Made by a program: the position numbers and the translations under genes. Under the pieces are notes generated by a model, which saw only the letters and a list, made by a program, of their open reading frames with translations, did no database searches and had not been told where the DNA came from. Source: JAJDNS01 sp963578825 (GTDB taxonomy: Bacteria > Acidobacteriota > Vicinamibacteria > Fen-336). Taken from it: 64,000 nucleotides of DNA. The stretch's first letter is position 1. Each line of letters begins with the position of its first letter. The stretch covers positions 141,365 through 205,364 of the forward strand of contig CAUZDW010000001.1 in the NCBI GenBank assembly GCA_963578825.1. The letters run 5' to 3'. Below are positions 8,061 to 15,550 of this stretch, piece by piece.

Positions 8061-8771
8061 TCAGACCGCGGCGCGGCGCAAACGCGTCTTGGGCACCCGC
8101 TCGCGAGGGATGCCGTAGCGCTGAAGGCGCAGATAGATGGTGCGACGGGTGACGCCCATCAGGCGAGCGACACGGGCGATGTTCCACTCGTTGCGGTTCA
8201 GCAGCAGGAGAAGCTTTTCGCGCTCCATGTCCTCGATCGGGGTCCGCTCGAGGTAGGCCTGCCACGCCTCGCTGCCCCGCCCGACCTCGACCGGGGAGGT
8301 GCTCTCCGTCACGGACTTGGCGATGATGCGTGAGAACTTGGCCAGGCGCTCGAGATCGTGGGTGTCGCAGAAGTGGGGCTCGGCGCTGTCCACGTAGAGA
8401 AGCGCCACCAGGGTCTCCTCGTCGAACACCGGAACCACGGCGAAGCTCGCGGGGCCGCGACTCTCGACCGGGGGGAGCGACACACGGCGCTCGGTCTCCC
8501 GATCGCCCACATAGACCGTCTGACCCTGGCGCAGGGAGTCGCCGAGGGTCTCCCAGACCGCCGGCACCGAGTCGAGGACCGCTTGATCGATCCCGCGGGA
8601 GGCGAACAGGTCCACGCCGTCTCCGGAATCCCTGCAGGTGAACACGGCCCCGCTGCGGCCGTTGCTCAGGGACATGACCACTTCCAGGGTGCGCTCCGCC
8701 AGACGGCGGGGGTCGTCGGCGCCGACGACAAGGTCAGAGAACAGATCGATCAGGTCCGCTCGACGTTTCAC
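8061..8771 (-). CDS. GAF-domain regulator with Fis-type helix-turn-helix, no AAA+ domain
   Basis: About 236 aa from GTG 8771, which has GAGAGG seven bases upstream; a GTG at 8804 would add 11 residues. Residues about 5-155 form a GAF sensory domain (TLEVVMSLSNGRSGAVF, ASFAVVPVFDEETLVALLYVD). The C-terminus (about 185-225) is a Fis-type HTH with NEWNIARVARLMGVTRRTIY. The sigma54-activating AAA+ module that normally links these two domains is absent, so it probably acts as a simple DNA-binding regulator or co-regulator. It is convergent with the bc operon and immediately downstream of the PAS/kinase remnant, with which it was probably co-transcribed. The ligand is unknown. Confidence 0.78.
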   Translation of the reverse strand: MKRRADLIDLFSDLVVGADDPRRLAERTLEVVMSLSNGRSGAVFTCRDSGDGVDLFASRGIDQAVLDSVPAVWETLGDSLRQGQTVYVGDRETERRVSLPPVESRGPASFAVVPVFDEETLVALLYVDSAEPHFCDTHDLERLAKFSRIIAKSVTESTSPVEVGRGSEAWQAYLERTPIEDMEREKLLLLLNRNEWNIARVARLMGVTRRTIYLRLQRYGIPRERVPKTRLRRAAV

Positions 8772-8796
8772 TCTCACGCCTCTCTGCCGTCCAATT

Positions 8797-9357
8797 TTAT
8801 CCACTCGACGGAGGGAGGGTCAAGTAAACGTATCGCGCCGTCCAAGATGTAACCGAAGGGGGGTACGTCGCCGCTTCCAGCTTCTGCGACTGCACGAGTC
8901 GCAGCTGCAGCTTGCGGATCTCGTTCTCCAGTTGCAGACGCTCCACCGGAAAGCTGAGGGCCCGGCCGGTGATGTCCCGAACGATGCAGACGAGCAACCC
9001 CTCGGTCTCGTCGTAGGCAGCCTGCGAGCTCACCTCGACCGGGACGACGACACCGTCCCCTCGCACGATCTGGGCCGAGAAGAGGTGTGGCCCGCCTCGC
9101 GCCGCCCGCCCCAGGTTCTCGCCGAGGGACGCACGGGCCGCGGGCAGGCACAGGGGGCCGGAGAAGCTCTCGTCCCGGAGGCCGTCACCGCTCCGGCCGA
9201 ACATCTCCCGAGCCGCACCCGTCGCCTCCCGAATGCGACCGTGGTGGTCCACGAGCAGCACGACGTCTGCGGCCACGAGCCGGGAGCGACCCGGCGAAGC
9301 CCTCGACTCGACTGTGTCTTCGACCCGCCCACCGCGGGCCGAGGAGCGTGGACCCAA
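8797..9357 (-). pseudogene. PAS-domain histidine kinase remnant, truncated at the H-box
   Basis: 186 codons from a TTG at 9357 (start uncertain). Residues about 30-125 form a PAS domain (VVLLVDHHGRIREATGAAREMF to VCIVRDITGR, listed here as its two ends). It is followed by a linker helix ending LRLVQSQKLEA, which in hybrid histidine kinases leads directly into the phospho-acceptor H-box. Here the reading switches after KLEA to unrelated residues (ATYPPSVTSWTARY) and stops 29 codons later. No His-kinase catalytic domain follows. The foreign tail coincides with an insertion-sequence-like scar. It may still express a stand-alone PAS protein, but I read it as a disrupted kinase. Confidence 0.7.
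8819..8866. mobile_element. insertion-sequence end scar inside the kinase remnant
   Basis: The plus strand contains CGTCCAAGATGTAACCGAAG followed by a G-run. This closely matches the insertion-sequence end at 63850-63921, where ATCTAAGAAAGTAACCGTAG is followed by the same G-run, in the same orientation. GTAACCGNAGGGGGG is shared with one mismatch. Only about 45 bases are recognisable; the element's interior and other end are gone, and kinase coding sequence resumes immediately to the right. Confidence 0.55.
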
Positions 9358-9455
9358 AGCACCTCCAGCCCGGAGGAGCAGGGCAGGAGGGAAGGCCCGG
9401 CACCTCCCAGCGACTCCAGTGGCTCAGGAGTATACACTTCTGGCCGCAGAAACGG

Positions 9456-9992
9456 CTATCTCTCGTCCTCCCCGCCGCTCCAGGAGAGGAGCACCCGCTC
9501 GAGATCCGGCCGCCGGCCGGGTGGGCCGTGGGTCTCGCGGACGACCCCCACCCCCGGGGCAATCCAGAGCACCGACTCCATCCGCCAGGTCCGAAACGCG
9601 CACCGCAGCGCCCGATAGCGGCCCGCGGGGACGGTCACCTCTTCCTCGGCCTCGACCTGCCAGCCGGGCCGACCTCCCGAGGGAGGTCCGGAACTCCCGA
9701 CTTCGAGGGGAAGGGGCAGGGGATCCTCGCCGGTCCAGGGTCCCAGACGGATCCAGCCGTCCCCGATCTCAACAGGTCCGGCCACCGGGTCGTCCCCACC
9801 GCTCTGATAGAGAAACGGTGCCTCGATCGATCCGGTCACGGTGAAGCGGGTCTCGAAGTCCGTGATCGAGTCGATGCCCCCGAGCCGCTCGGTCCACGAC
9901 TCCCGATACTCCCACCACGTCCCGGGCGTGAGCGGCACCGGGAACCCGGCCGGCACGAGGGCGAGAAACGCCATCAGGATCAGGCGGAGCAT
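9456..9992 (-). CDS. exported protein of unknown function
   Basis: 178 aa. A hydrophobic N-terminus (LRLILMAFLALVPAGFP) looks like a signal peptide. The body is rich in Gly, Pro and Trp and has beta-type patterns (GTWWEYRESW, VPAGRYRALRCAF, WIAPGVGVVRET). The last two resemble a DUF3108-like or LolA/LolB-like beta fold often seen in acidobacterial exported proteins, but this is tentative. TAGAAT sits nine bases before the ATG with no Shine-Dalgarno, suggesting a leaderless or nearly leaderless mRNA. The kinase remnant follows 98 bases downstream on the same strand. Confidence 0.6.
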   Translation of the reverse strand: MLRLILMAFLALVPAGFPVPLTPGTWWEYRESWTERLGGIDSITDFETRFTVTGSIEAPFLYQSGGDDPVAGPVEIGDGWIRLGPWTGEDPLPLPLEVGSSGPPSGGRPGWQVEAEEEVTVPAGRYRALRCAFRTWRMESVLWIAPGVGVVRETHGPPGRRPDLERVLLSWSGGEDER

Positions 9993-10026
9993 GGAGTTTC
10001 GATTCTAGCCCGGCATTGCGGTCTGG

Positions 10027-10692
10027 CTATTCCACCGTTGCCTCGTTGAGAGGAGTGGGCAAGTGACCAGTCTTGACGAAGATCACGGTCTCCTCCTCGA
10101 CGAAGGGATGATGGGCGCTCAGGTGAGGACTCTGCATCCATGTACCCTTGGGGTACGTGCCATGCTCATCTCGGAAGGTCCCGGAAAGCACGAGGATCTC
10201 TTCTCCACCCCAGTGTTCGTGTGGAATGAAGCGCTCACCAGCGGGCCAATGGACAAGGGCCGTCCCTTCGTCGCCCATAGAATGGAGTGACTTGACTCTG
10301 AGGTTGCCGTAGCCCGCAGACCAGGGTTCCTCCCCAGCCTGCGAGTGCACAAGTTCCTGGTCATCCTCAGCGAATGGACCTGACCTCACATAGAGCGTGC
10401 ATCCGGTTGCGGTCGAGCCCGCGCCCACTGCTCCGGGGGGACGGCGTGAATAGCCGTTCTCCTCGAGAATGCCCTCGGGGAACTGCCAAGATCCCTCGAG
10501 CACGACGACCTCGACGCCCCACCCTTCGCGAAGTGAAGGTAGTCGCGCACCAGGCTCCAGGCGGAGGATCGACACCTCGTGCATGCCGGCCTCGTTCCCG
10601 GCAACAAGTAGCTTCTTCTCGACACTTGGTGTCCCGGTTGCCGTCCAGGTCAATTCGCTCGTGAAGCGTTTCCGTTGTTCTTCAGGTTTCAT
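10027..10692 (-). CDS. bicupin protein, ChrR-like
   Basis: 221 aa from ATG 10692 (GAGGA lies upstream; an ATG at 10767 would add 25 low-complexity residues). Two cupin motifs are visible. The C-terminal one carries HEHWGGEEILVLSG and later SAHHPF, with His, His, Glu and a distal His positioned as metal ligands. ChrR-type cupins act as zinc anti-sigma sensors or as metal-dependent enzymes. The N-terminal anti-sigma zinc domain is not seen and no sigma factor gene is adjacent, so an enzymatic or stand-alone sensor role is equally possible. The gene follows the small 99-codon gene on the same strand. Confidence 0.68.
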   Translation of the reverse strand: MKPEEQRKRFTSELTWTATGTPSVEKKLLVAGNEAGMHEVSILRLEPGARLPSLREGWGVEVVVLEGSWQFPEGILEENGYSRRPPGAVGAGSTATGCTLYVRSGPFAEDDQELVHSQAGEEPWSAGYGNLRVKSLHSMGDEGTALVHWPAGERFIPHEHWGGEEILVLSGTFRDEHGTYPKGTWMQSPHLSAHHPFVEEETVIFVKTGHLPTPLNEATVE

Positions 10693-10767
10693 GCCTTTGC
10701 CATCCTCGCGACGAGGGTCATCGATCCCTGGCGTTGCTCTACGAATGGAGCGTTGCTCGCTTTGCAC

Positions 10768-11067
10768 TCACGCAACGCTGTAGATACCGACCTCGGGGTC
10801 AGCCTCCAAGAGGAGTTTCGGCTCGCCGACAACGTCGTTCTTGAAGATTTTCGTGGCGAGGTAGGCTCGCGCGTTTTCCTCGGAAGCGAAGCCGTGCAAC
10901 ACCTGCACATCTTCGTCACGAATCAACAGCTCCTTGGACTTCGCACCGGCGATTTTGTCCAGGAAGGGCTGCTTGTATTTCCCGTAGACGGCTGCTGCCG
11001 CCGCGCGGTTCTCGTTCTTGATCTTGAGGGAGCCGTAGCTCGCAGGTTGAAGGATCGGGCTCCGCAT
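10768..11067 (-). CDS. small conserved-looking protein, possible dimeric alpha/beta barrel
   Basis: 99 aa. The segment YGKYKQPFLDKIAGAKSKEL followed by DVQVLHGFASEENARAYLAT has the strand-helix-strand pattern of ferredoxin-like dimeric alpha/beta-barrel proteins (antibiotic-biosynthesis monooxygenase or DUF1330 type). The match is weak. No signal peptide or membrane segment is visible. It lies just upstream of the cupin gene on the same strand and could share its transcript. The first about ten residues (MRSPILQPAS) may not be translated. Confidence 0.5.
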   Translation of the reverse strand: MRSPILQPASYGSLKIKNENRAAAAAVYGKYKQPFLDKIAGAKSKELLIRDEDVQVLHGFASEENARAYLATKIFKNDVVGEPKLLLEADPEVGIYSVA

Positions 11068-11238
11068 CCCGATGTTTGTCCTTGGGCGAAACGGTATAGC
11101 CCAAGCCTGGGGCTTTACAAGGTTTTTCTGTGAGGGCTACAGGTCAGCGTTTCCGTCGCCGGATTTCGCGCTCACGTTGGTCCAGGGCCGCGGGAGTGCC
11201 ACGGTCGGCGGGCAGTGAGGCGGCATCAACAAGAACGC

Positions 11239-11784
11239 TCAGTAGCCGGCCTGGTCGGGCGCGAACGCCAAGAACGTGATGCCAATCAGGGCCACGCCCG
11301 CTAAGAGTACGTAGACGACCATCTTGGTGCCGGTGTTCTTCTTCTGTAGTACCCAGAGTTGGTCGATCTCCGCGAGAGGAATCTCATGCTCCAGCGGTGT
11401 GGCCCCAGCGACGAATGTGACGGATTGCGCAGCCTCAGCCACAACCAGGACCTTCTCGTAGGTCCGGTTCTTGACTCGGACGGACACTGTTTCGGTGTCC
11501 CGCGCTGTCATCGCGGCGTCGGACCTGTCAACAGTGATGAGCTTCGCTTCCTTCTTGAAGCTCATCACGCGGTCCCCGATCAGCAGAGCGAGACGGCCCC
11601 CGGAAAACTCGATCTTCTCGCCGGATTTCGTGAGGACAGCGCGAACCCTCACGGTGTGACTTGGAGATGGCGGGTTGGTGACGTACTCACCGGCGGGCTA
11701 CTGAACCATCTTGTGGGCCGCACAGCCGGATGTCCAGCACAGGAACGAAGTCAGGACGGTTAGCGTCGTCGCCCTTCGCAACAT
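11239..11784 (-). pseudogene. lipoprotein gene interrupted by one in-frame TAG
   Basis: From ATG 11784 (GGGAG ribosome site upstream) the frame encodes a lipoprotein signal ending WTSGC-AAHKMVQ, then TAG at 11700-11698. Without any shift the same frame continues PAGEYVTNPPSPSHT, then VRVRAVLTKSGEKIEFSGG, for about 150 further codons, ending in a membrane helix (MVVYVLLAGVALIGITF). The codon after the signal peptide has thus become a stop (one change from CAG or similar). A GTG at 11652 could restart translation of a cytosolic 137-aa product. The most economical reading is a recent nonsense mutation. A sequencing error cannot be excluded. Confidence 0.65.
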
Positions 11785-12360
11785 TTCGCTCTCCCTTCCG
11801 TTCTTGAAACGGCCCGACCGCTCCATGCCGAGAAGTCGATCTAGAGTGTTATGACGATTCCGTTCGGGAATGTTGCATCTGGGGAGGGACGTCAGGACCT
11901 CCAGGACAATGAGACACCGACTCCACCCTGAGCTGTCAAGGCATCGACGGCGTGAGTTTGCCCCCTCAATGCTCCCGACGAGCCGGGGTCCTGGGCTGAG
12001 AGCAGGGCGCCAAACAGTACGAAGGCCCGGGCGGGCAGTGAGCCAACCCGGGCTGTAGCGAGGCCGCTGATCCTGCGCCTCAAAATTCCCGGACGGGAGT
12101 CGGCGCGCCCCTGGCTGCCGGATCGTGGTGGCTGAGTGGAGGCAGCAGCGTGGGGTCCTGCCGGACTGAACGGAGTAGATCCCGCCTGCGTGGCTCCTGA
12201 GGTTGCAGAGGCGCTCAGGGGCCTTCTCACCGGGGGAAAGACCAAGGAGCCGAAGGATCGGCAAGCCCGCAGAGCGTTCAAAATGTGGGATAAATTGCGG
12301 GATACGTCGTCCGATACGCTATCTAAGTCTCTGAGTGGTCCATGATTTAGGCGCCAAAGG
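11785..12360. other. gene-free stretch
   Basis: About 575 bases between the broken lipoprotein gene and the tRNA-Ser genes. Frames of 60-190 codons cross it on both strands but have no domain, no ribosome site and inconsistent codon use. I see no repeat, hairpin or RNA that I can name. It may hold a decayed gene. Confidence 0.4.
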
Positions 12361-12453
12361 TGGCGGAGAGAGGGGGATTCGAACCCCCGGTAGAGGTTTA
12401 CCCCCTACAACAGATTAGCAATCTGCCCTGTTCAGCCACTCCAGCACCTCTCC
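12361..12453 (-). tRNA. tRNA-Ser (anticodon GCU)
   Basis: On the minus strand a class II tRNA folds with acceptor GGAGAGG paired to TCTCTCC, G discriminator and an encoded CCA. The anticodon arm loop reads TTGCTAA (anticodon GCT), there is a long variable arm, and the T-arm is GGGGG-TTCGAAT-CCCCC. It decodes AGC/AGU serine codons. It is the downstream member of a pair of tRNA-Ser genes. Confidence 0.95.
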
Positions 12454-12565
12454 GCGGGGGGCGCCCCCCGAAAGACGCGTCTCAGGGAGGCCAAGACCGC
12501 TAAGCGTAGCATGAAAGCCTCACCGGCCATGCGGCGCACCGAGGGCCGCGCGGGGCACTCGAGGT

Positions 12566-12653
12566 TGGCGGAGGGCGGGGGACTCGAACCCCCAAGGGCT
12601 GTAAAGCCCGGGAGCTTTCAAGGCTCCTGCCTTACCAGTTAGACTAGCCCTCC
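12566..12653 (-). tRNA. tRNA-Ser (anticodon UGA)
   Basis: Minus-strand class II tRNA: acceptor GGAGGGC/GCCCTCC, G discriminator, encoded CCA, anticodon stem GGAGC/GCTCC with loop CTTGAAA (anticodon TGA), long variable arm with a GGGCT/AGCCC stem, and T-arm GGGGG-TTCGAGT-CCCCC. It decodes UCN serine codons, chiefly UCA. ATAATG about 15 bases upstream could be its -10 box. Confidence 0.95.
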
Positions 12654-12764
12654 TCGTTCGACTCACCCATTATGGCGCGTTCGGGCCGCAGCCGTCTCGG
12701 GCCCGGCGCCGGCCGACCCTACGGGGTCCGGGTGATACACTCACGCTGGCGGAACTGCTTCAGT

Positions 12765-13865
12765 ATGAATGTCGATCGTCTGGTTCGGGACGTCGAAGAA
12801 CGCCTTTCCGGCTTCGAGCCGGATGTCCGCCGTGAGGTGACGGAGGCCGTCCGGGAGGCGCTCGCCCTCGAGGAGCGCCACCTCGGCCCGACGCAGACCG
12901 TGGAGATCGAGCGTAAGAAGCGCCGCACGGCGGAGGAGCTGCGCCAGGCCCTGGAGGCGATCCATCGGCCCACTCTGCTCGACGAGGCCCTCGAGGAGGT
13001 GCTCAACCAGCTCGGACGGGTGATCGCGGTGGACTACGCCGCCGTCGCGGCCCGGGAGCCCGGAGACGCCTTTCGCGTCCTGGCCTGCCGAGGGGCGGAG
13101 GACGAGCCCTTCGGGGCCCTGGTCACCAACCCGCGGCTGGACCAGGTCCGCCAGACCCGACGTCCGGTGATCATGGCCGACGCCGAGGCCGCCGAGATCA
13201 CGAGACCCCTCCCAGGCTCGCCGGAGCTCAAGACGTGGGCGGCGCTGCCGCTCCTGCTCGAGGGCGACGTGGTCGGGCTGCTCATGGCGGGGCGCGTCGA
13301 GACACCGGCTTTCTCCGAGGAGGAGATCCTCCGCGGAAAGGCCGTGGCCTTCTGGGCTGCGGCGGCACTTCGACGGGGACAGCTCCTGGAGCAGGTTCGC
13401 CGCTACGCAGCACTCCTCGAGCAGGTGGTGGCAGTGGATCAGCGGGTCTTCGACGGAGCAGGTCCCGACGACGTGGCCGAAGACATCCTCCAGGGGGCGT
13501 GCCGGGTCGGGGCCTACGGGGGCGGGCTCCTCATCCTCCAGACCCCGAAGGGACCGGTGGTCGCCGCCACCTCCGGGGAGAACTTCGCAGGGGCCGGGTC
13601 GCGTCCCGCGCCCCCCGACCTGGCCGCCACGACGCCGCGCCGGCTGCCGGCCGAGCGGATGCTCGAGGTAGCGGAGGCCCTGGGCACCGAGCTGCCCGCC
13701 GAGCAGACCTACCTGGTGCCCCTGGCGATCGCCAACACCTACGTGGGATCCCTCGTCCTTCCCGACCCGAACGGGCAGACGCCGGACGACCGGCTGATGG
13801 AGGCCTTCGCCTCGCGCGCCACCGCCGCGTGGCATCACGCGGCGCTGCACCATGGCCGGTCCTGA
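12765..13865 (+). CDS. tandem-GAF signalling protein
   Basis: 366 aa from ATG 12765. Residues about 1-70 are helical and charged (VRDVEERLSGFEPDVRREV), probably a dimerising coiled coil. A first GAF domain spans about 75-215 (DYAAVAAREPGDAFRVLAC, TWAALPLLLEGDVVGLLMAG). A helical linker and a second, more divergent GAF-like domain follow (GGGLLILQTPKGPVVAATSG, YLVPLAIANTYVGSLVLP). No output domain is visible, so it may sense a ligand and act through a partner. It is followed by the membrane glycosyltransferase gene. Confidence 0.75.
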   Translation: MNVDRLVRDVEERLSGFEPDVRREVTEAVREALALEERHLGPTQTVEIERKKRRTAEELRQALEAIHRPTLLDEALEEVLNQLGRVIAVDYAAVAAREPGDAFRVLACRGAEDEPFGALVTNPRLDQVRQTRRPVIMADAEAAEITRPLPGSPELKTWAALPLLLEGDVVGLLMAGRVETPAFSEEEILRGKAVAFWAAAALRRGQLLEQVRRYAALLEQVVAVDQRVFDGAGPDDVAEDILQGACRVGAYGGGLLILQTPKGPVVAATSGENFAGAGSRPAPPDLAATTPRRLPAERMLEVAEALGTELPAEQTYLVPLAIANTYVGSLVLPDPNGQTPDDRLMEAFASRATAAWHHAALHHGRS

Positions 13866-13891
13866 ACTCGCGGGCTGAGAGCTCGGGCCGG

Positions 13892-15550
13892 ATGAGGTCG
13901 ATACGGGAGGGCTCGCGAGTGACCCGTGAGGTCCTCCGACTGGGCGCGCCCCTTCTTCAGGCAGCCGCGCTCCTCGTGGCAGCACGGATCGAAGCGCTGC
14001 AGAGCCTCGTTCCGGGGCTGGGCCTTTTCAGCGGGCTCCTCGGGTGGCTCCTGCTGGCCCTTGCGGCCGGGATCTCGGCGCTCCGGTGGTGGGGGCGGCC
14101 GCTGCGAGTCCCGACCCCGCCGACGCTCGTCCTTGTCCTGATCTCCATCCTCCTGAGCGCCGCCGTCGGGGTGGGCTACGTCACGAGCGTCGACGCCTCC
14201 GGTGACGAGATCGACTACCTCATCATGACGCAGAGCCTGTGGCGCGATGGGGACCTTGATCTCCGCAACAACATGGCCCGAGAGGACTACCGGGAGTACG
14301 TGCCGGGGCTCCACCGGATGCCTGCCGGGACGCGACGGGCCGACGGCCGGCCTTTCCCCACACACAGCTCGGGGCTCTCGTTTCTCATCGCGCCCGTCTA
14401 TGCCCTCGGGGGGCGGCCCGCCCTGGTCGTCTTCCTCTCGATCCTCGCCACGGCTCTGGGTCTGCTCGTCCGCCGAATGGCGCTCCAGTCCGGCGCCGAC
14501 GAGGACGCGGCCCTTCTGGCCTTCGTGGCAACGGTGGGGCCGCCCGTCTTCTTCTATACGCACTTCATCTACACCGAGGTCGTCTGCGCTTTCGCCATCG
14601 CCCTGGCCCTGGCCCTTCTGCTGTCGTCTCCCGGTCCCGGCGGGGCGGCGGTGGCCGCGCTGGCGCTCTCGGCGCTGCCGTGGCTGCACGTGAAGGTGGC
14701 GCTGGTGTCGGTGGTCCTCGGGGTGTACGCGCTCGTTCACCTCCGAGGCCGGGCACGCCTGGCATTCGGGGCCACCGCGGGAGCCATGGCGCTTGTGTAC
14801 TTCGGCTACTTCTGGGTGATCTTCGGTCGACCCGACCCCTTTGCGCTCTACGGCTCGCGGATCCCGAAGCCGATCGCACGCATGACACCCGGCCGCACGC
14901 TGCTCGGCGTCTTTCTCGACGGAGGATTCGGGCTGCTCGTCTACGCGCCTGTCTTCGTTCTCGGGTTCGCGGGGCTTCGGCGCCTCCTGGGCCGCTCCCG
15001 GCGCGACCTTCAGGCCTTTGGCCTCACGATCATCGCGGTGATGCTGCCGGTGCTCGGTTGGAAAAACTGGTGGGGCTTCTCGCCGCCAGGCCGGTTTCTC
15101 GTGCCGCTGGTGCCCGTGCTGGCGTTGGCGGCTGCCGCACGTGTGGCGCAAAGACCCACCTTCGGGCTGGCGCGCTGGCGGTGGCCGTTGGCAGCCTCCG
15201 GCATCGCCCTGGCGCTCCTGATGAGCGTCGAGCCCCGGGAGATGCGGATGATCCACACCCGCGACGGTGACCTGCGAGTGTTCGACAGGCTCGGCGGCCA
15301 GATGTCTCCGGCGCGCTATCTGCCCAGGCTCACATCGCGGCTCGGCACGGAGCGACCGCCGTGGCGGCCCCCGGTGGCCGAAGAGAGAGTCGCTCTCGTC
15401 TGGGCCATCGCACTCCTGGCGCTTCTCGGGCTGGATCGGCTGGCGCGGTCACGGGAGCGTCTCGATCGAGCCTTCCGAGGGATCGGCCTGCCCGTCAGCC
15501 TGCTGCTCCTGGTGACGGTGCTGGTCGACTACTGGGCCCGGGCGGGCTAA
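13892..15550 (+). CDS. polytopic GT-C-type glycosyltransferase family protein
   Basis: About 552 aa from ATG 13892 (GTG at 13919 is an alternative). The protein is almost entirely membrane helices (about 11-12). After the second or third helix the loop DASGDEIDYLIMTQSLWRDG carries the acidic motif GDEIDYL, as in the first periplasmic loop of GT-C enzymes (GT39/ArnT-like), which use polyprenyl-phosphate sugars. The C-terminal soluble module of ArnT is missing and the protein ends after a final helix. The 3' end overlaps the convergent serS gene by 56 bases. A role in glycosylating lipids or proteins of the envelope is inferred; the substrate is unknown. Confidence 0.68.
   Translation: MRSIREGSRVTREVLRLGAPLLQAAALLVAARIEALQSLVPGLGLFSGLLGWLLLALAAGISALRWWGRPLRVPTPPTLVLVLISILLSAAVGVGYVTSVDASGDEIDYLIMTQSLWRDGDLDLRNNMAREDYREYVPGLHRMPAGTRRADGRPFPTHSSGLSFLIAPVYALGGRPALVVFLSILATALGLLVRRMALQSGADEDAALLAFVATVGPPVFFYTHFIYTEVVCAFAIALALALLLSSPGPGGAAVAALALSALPWLHVKVALVSVVLGVYALVHLRGRARLAFGATAGAMALVYFGYFWVIFGRPDPFALYGSRIPKPIARMTPGRTLLGVFLDGGFGLLVYAPVFVLGFAGLRRLLGRSRRDLQAFGLTIIAVMLPVLGWKNWWGFSPPGRFLVPLVPVLALAAAARVAQRPTFGLARWRWPLAASGIALALLMSVEPREMRMIHTRDGDLRVFDRLGGQMSPARYLPRLTSRLGTERPPWRPPVAEERVALVWAIALLALLGLDRLARSRERLDRAFRGIGLPVSLLLLVTVLVDYWARAG

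Noticed and set aside
11698..11700. In-frame TAG as an encoded pyrrolysine or programmed readthrough site
   Set aside because: No pyrrolysine genes are visible and the position, just after a signal peptide, is typical of a simple nonsense change.
12136..12345. 69-codon plus-strand frame before the tRNA genes
   Set aside because: No ribosome site, no similarity that I recognise and codon use unlike neighbours; could be the remains of a gene but cannot be supported.
12453..12467. GGGGGGCGCCCCCC palindrome between the tRNA genes as a terminator
   Set aside because: It has no loop and no T-run; it may matter for tRNA processing but nothing supports a specific role.
13835..15256. 473-codon minus-strand frame opposite the membrane glycosyltransferase
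   Set aside because: Antisense to a polytopic membrane protein gene; highly charged, His/Arg/Gln-rich composition without domains.
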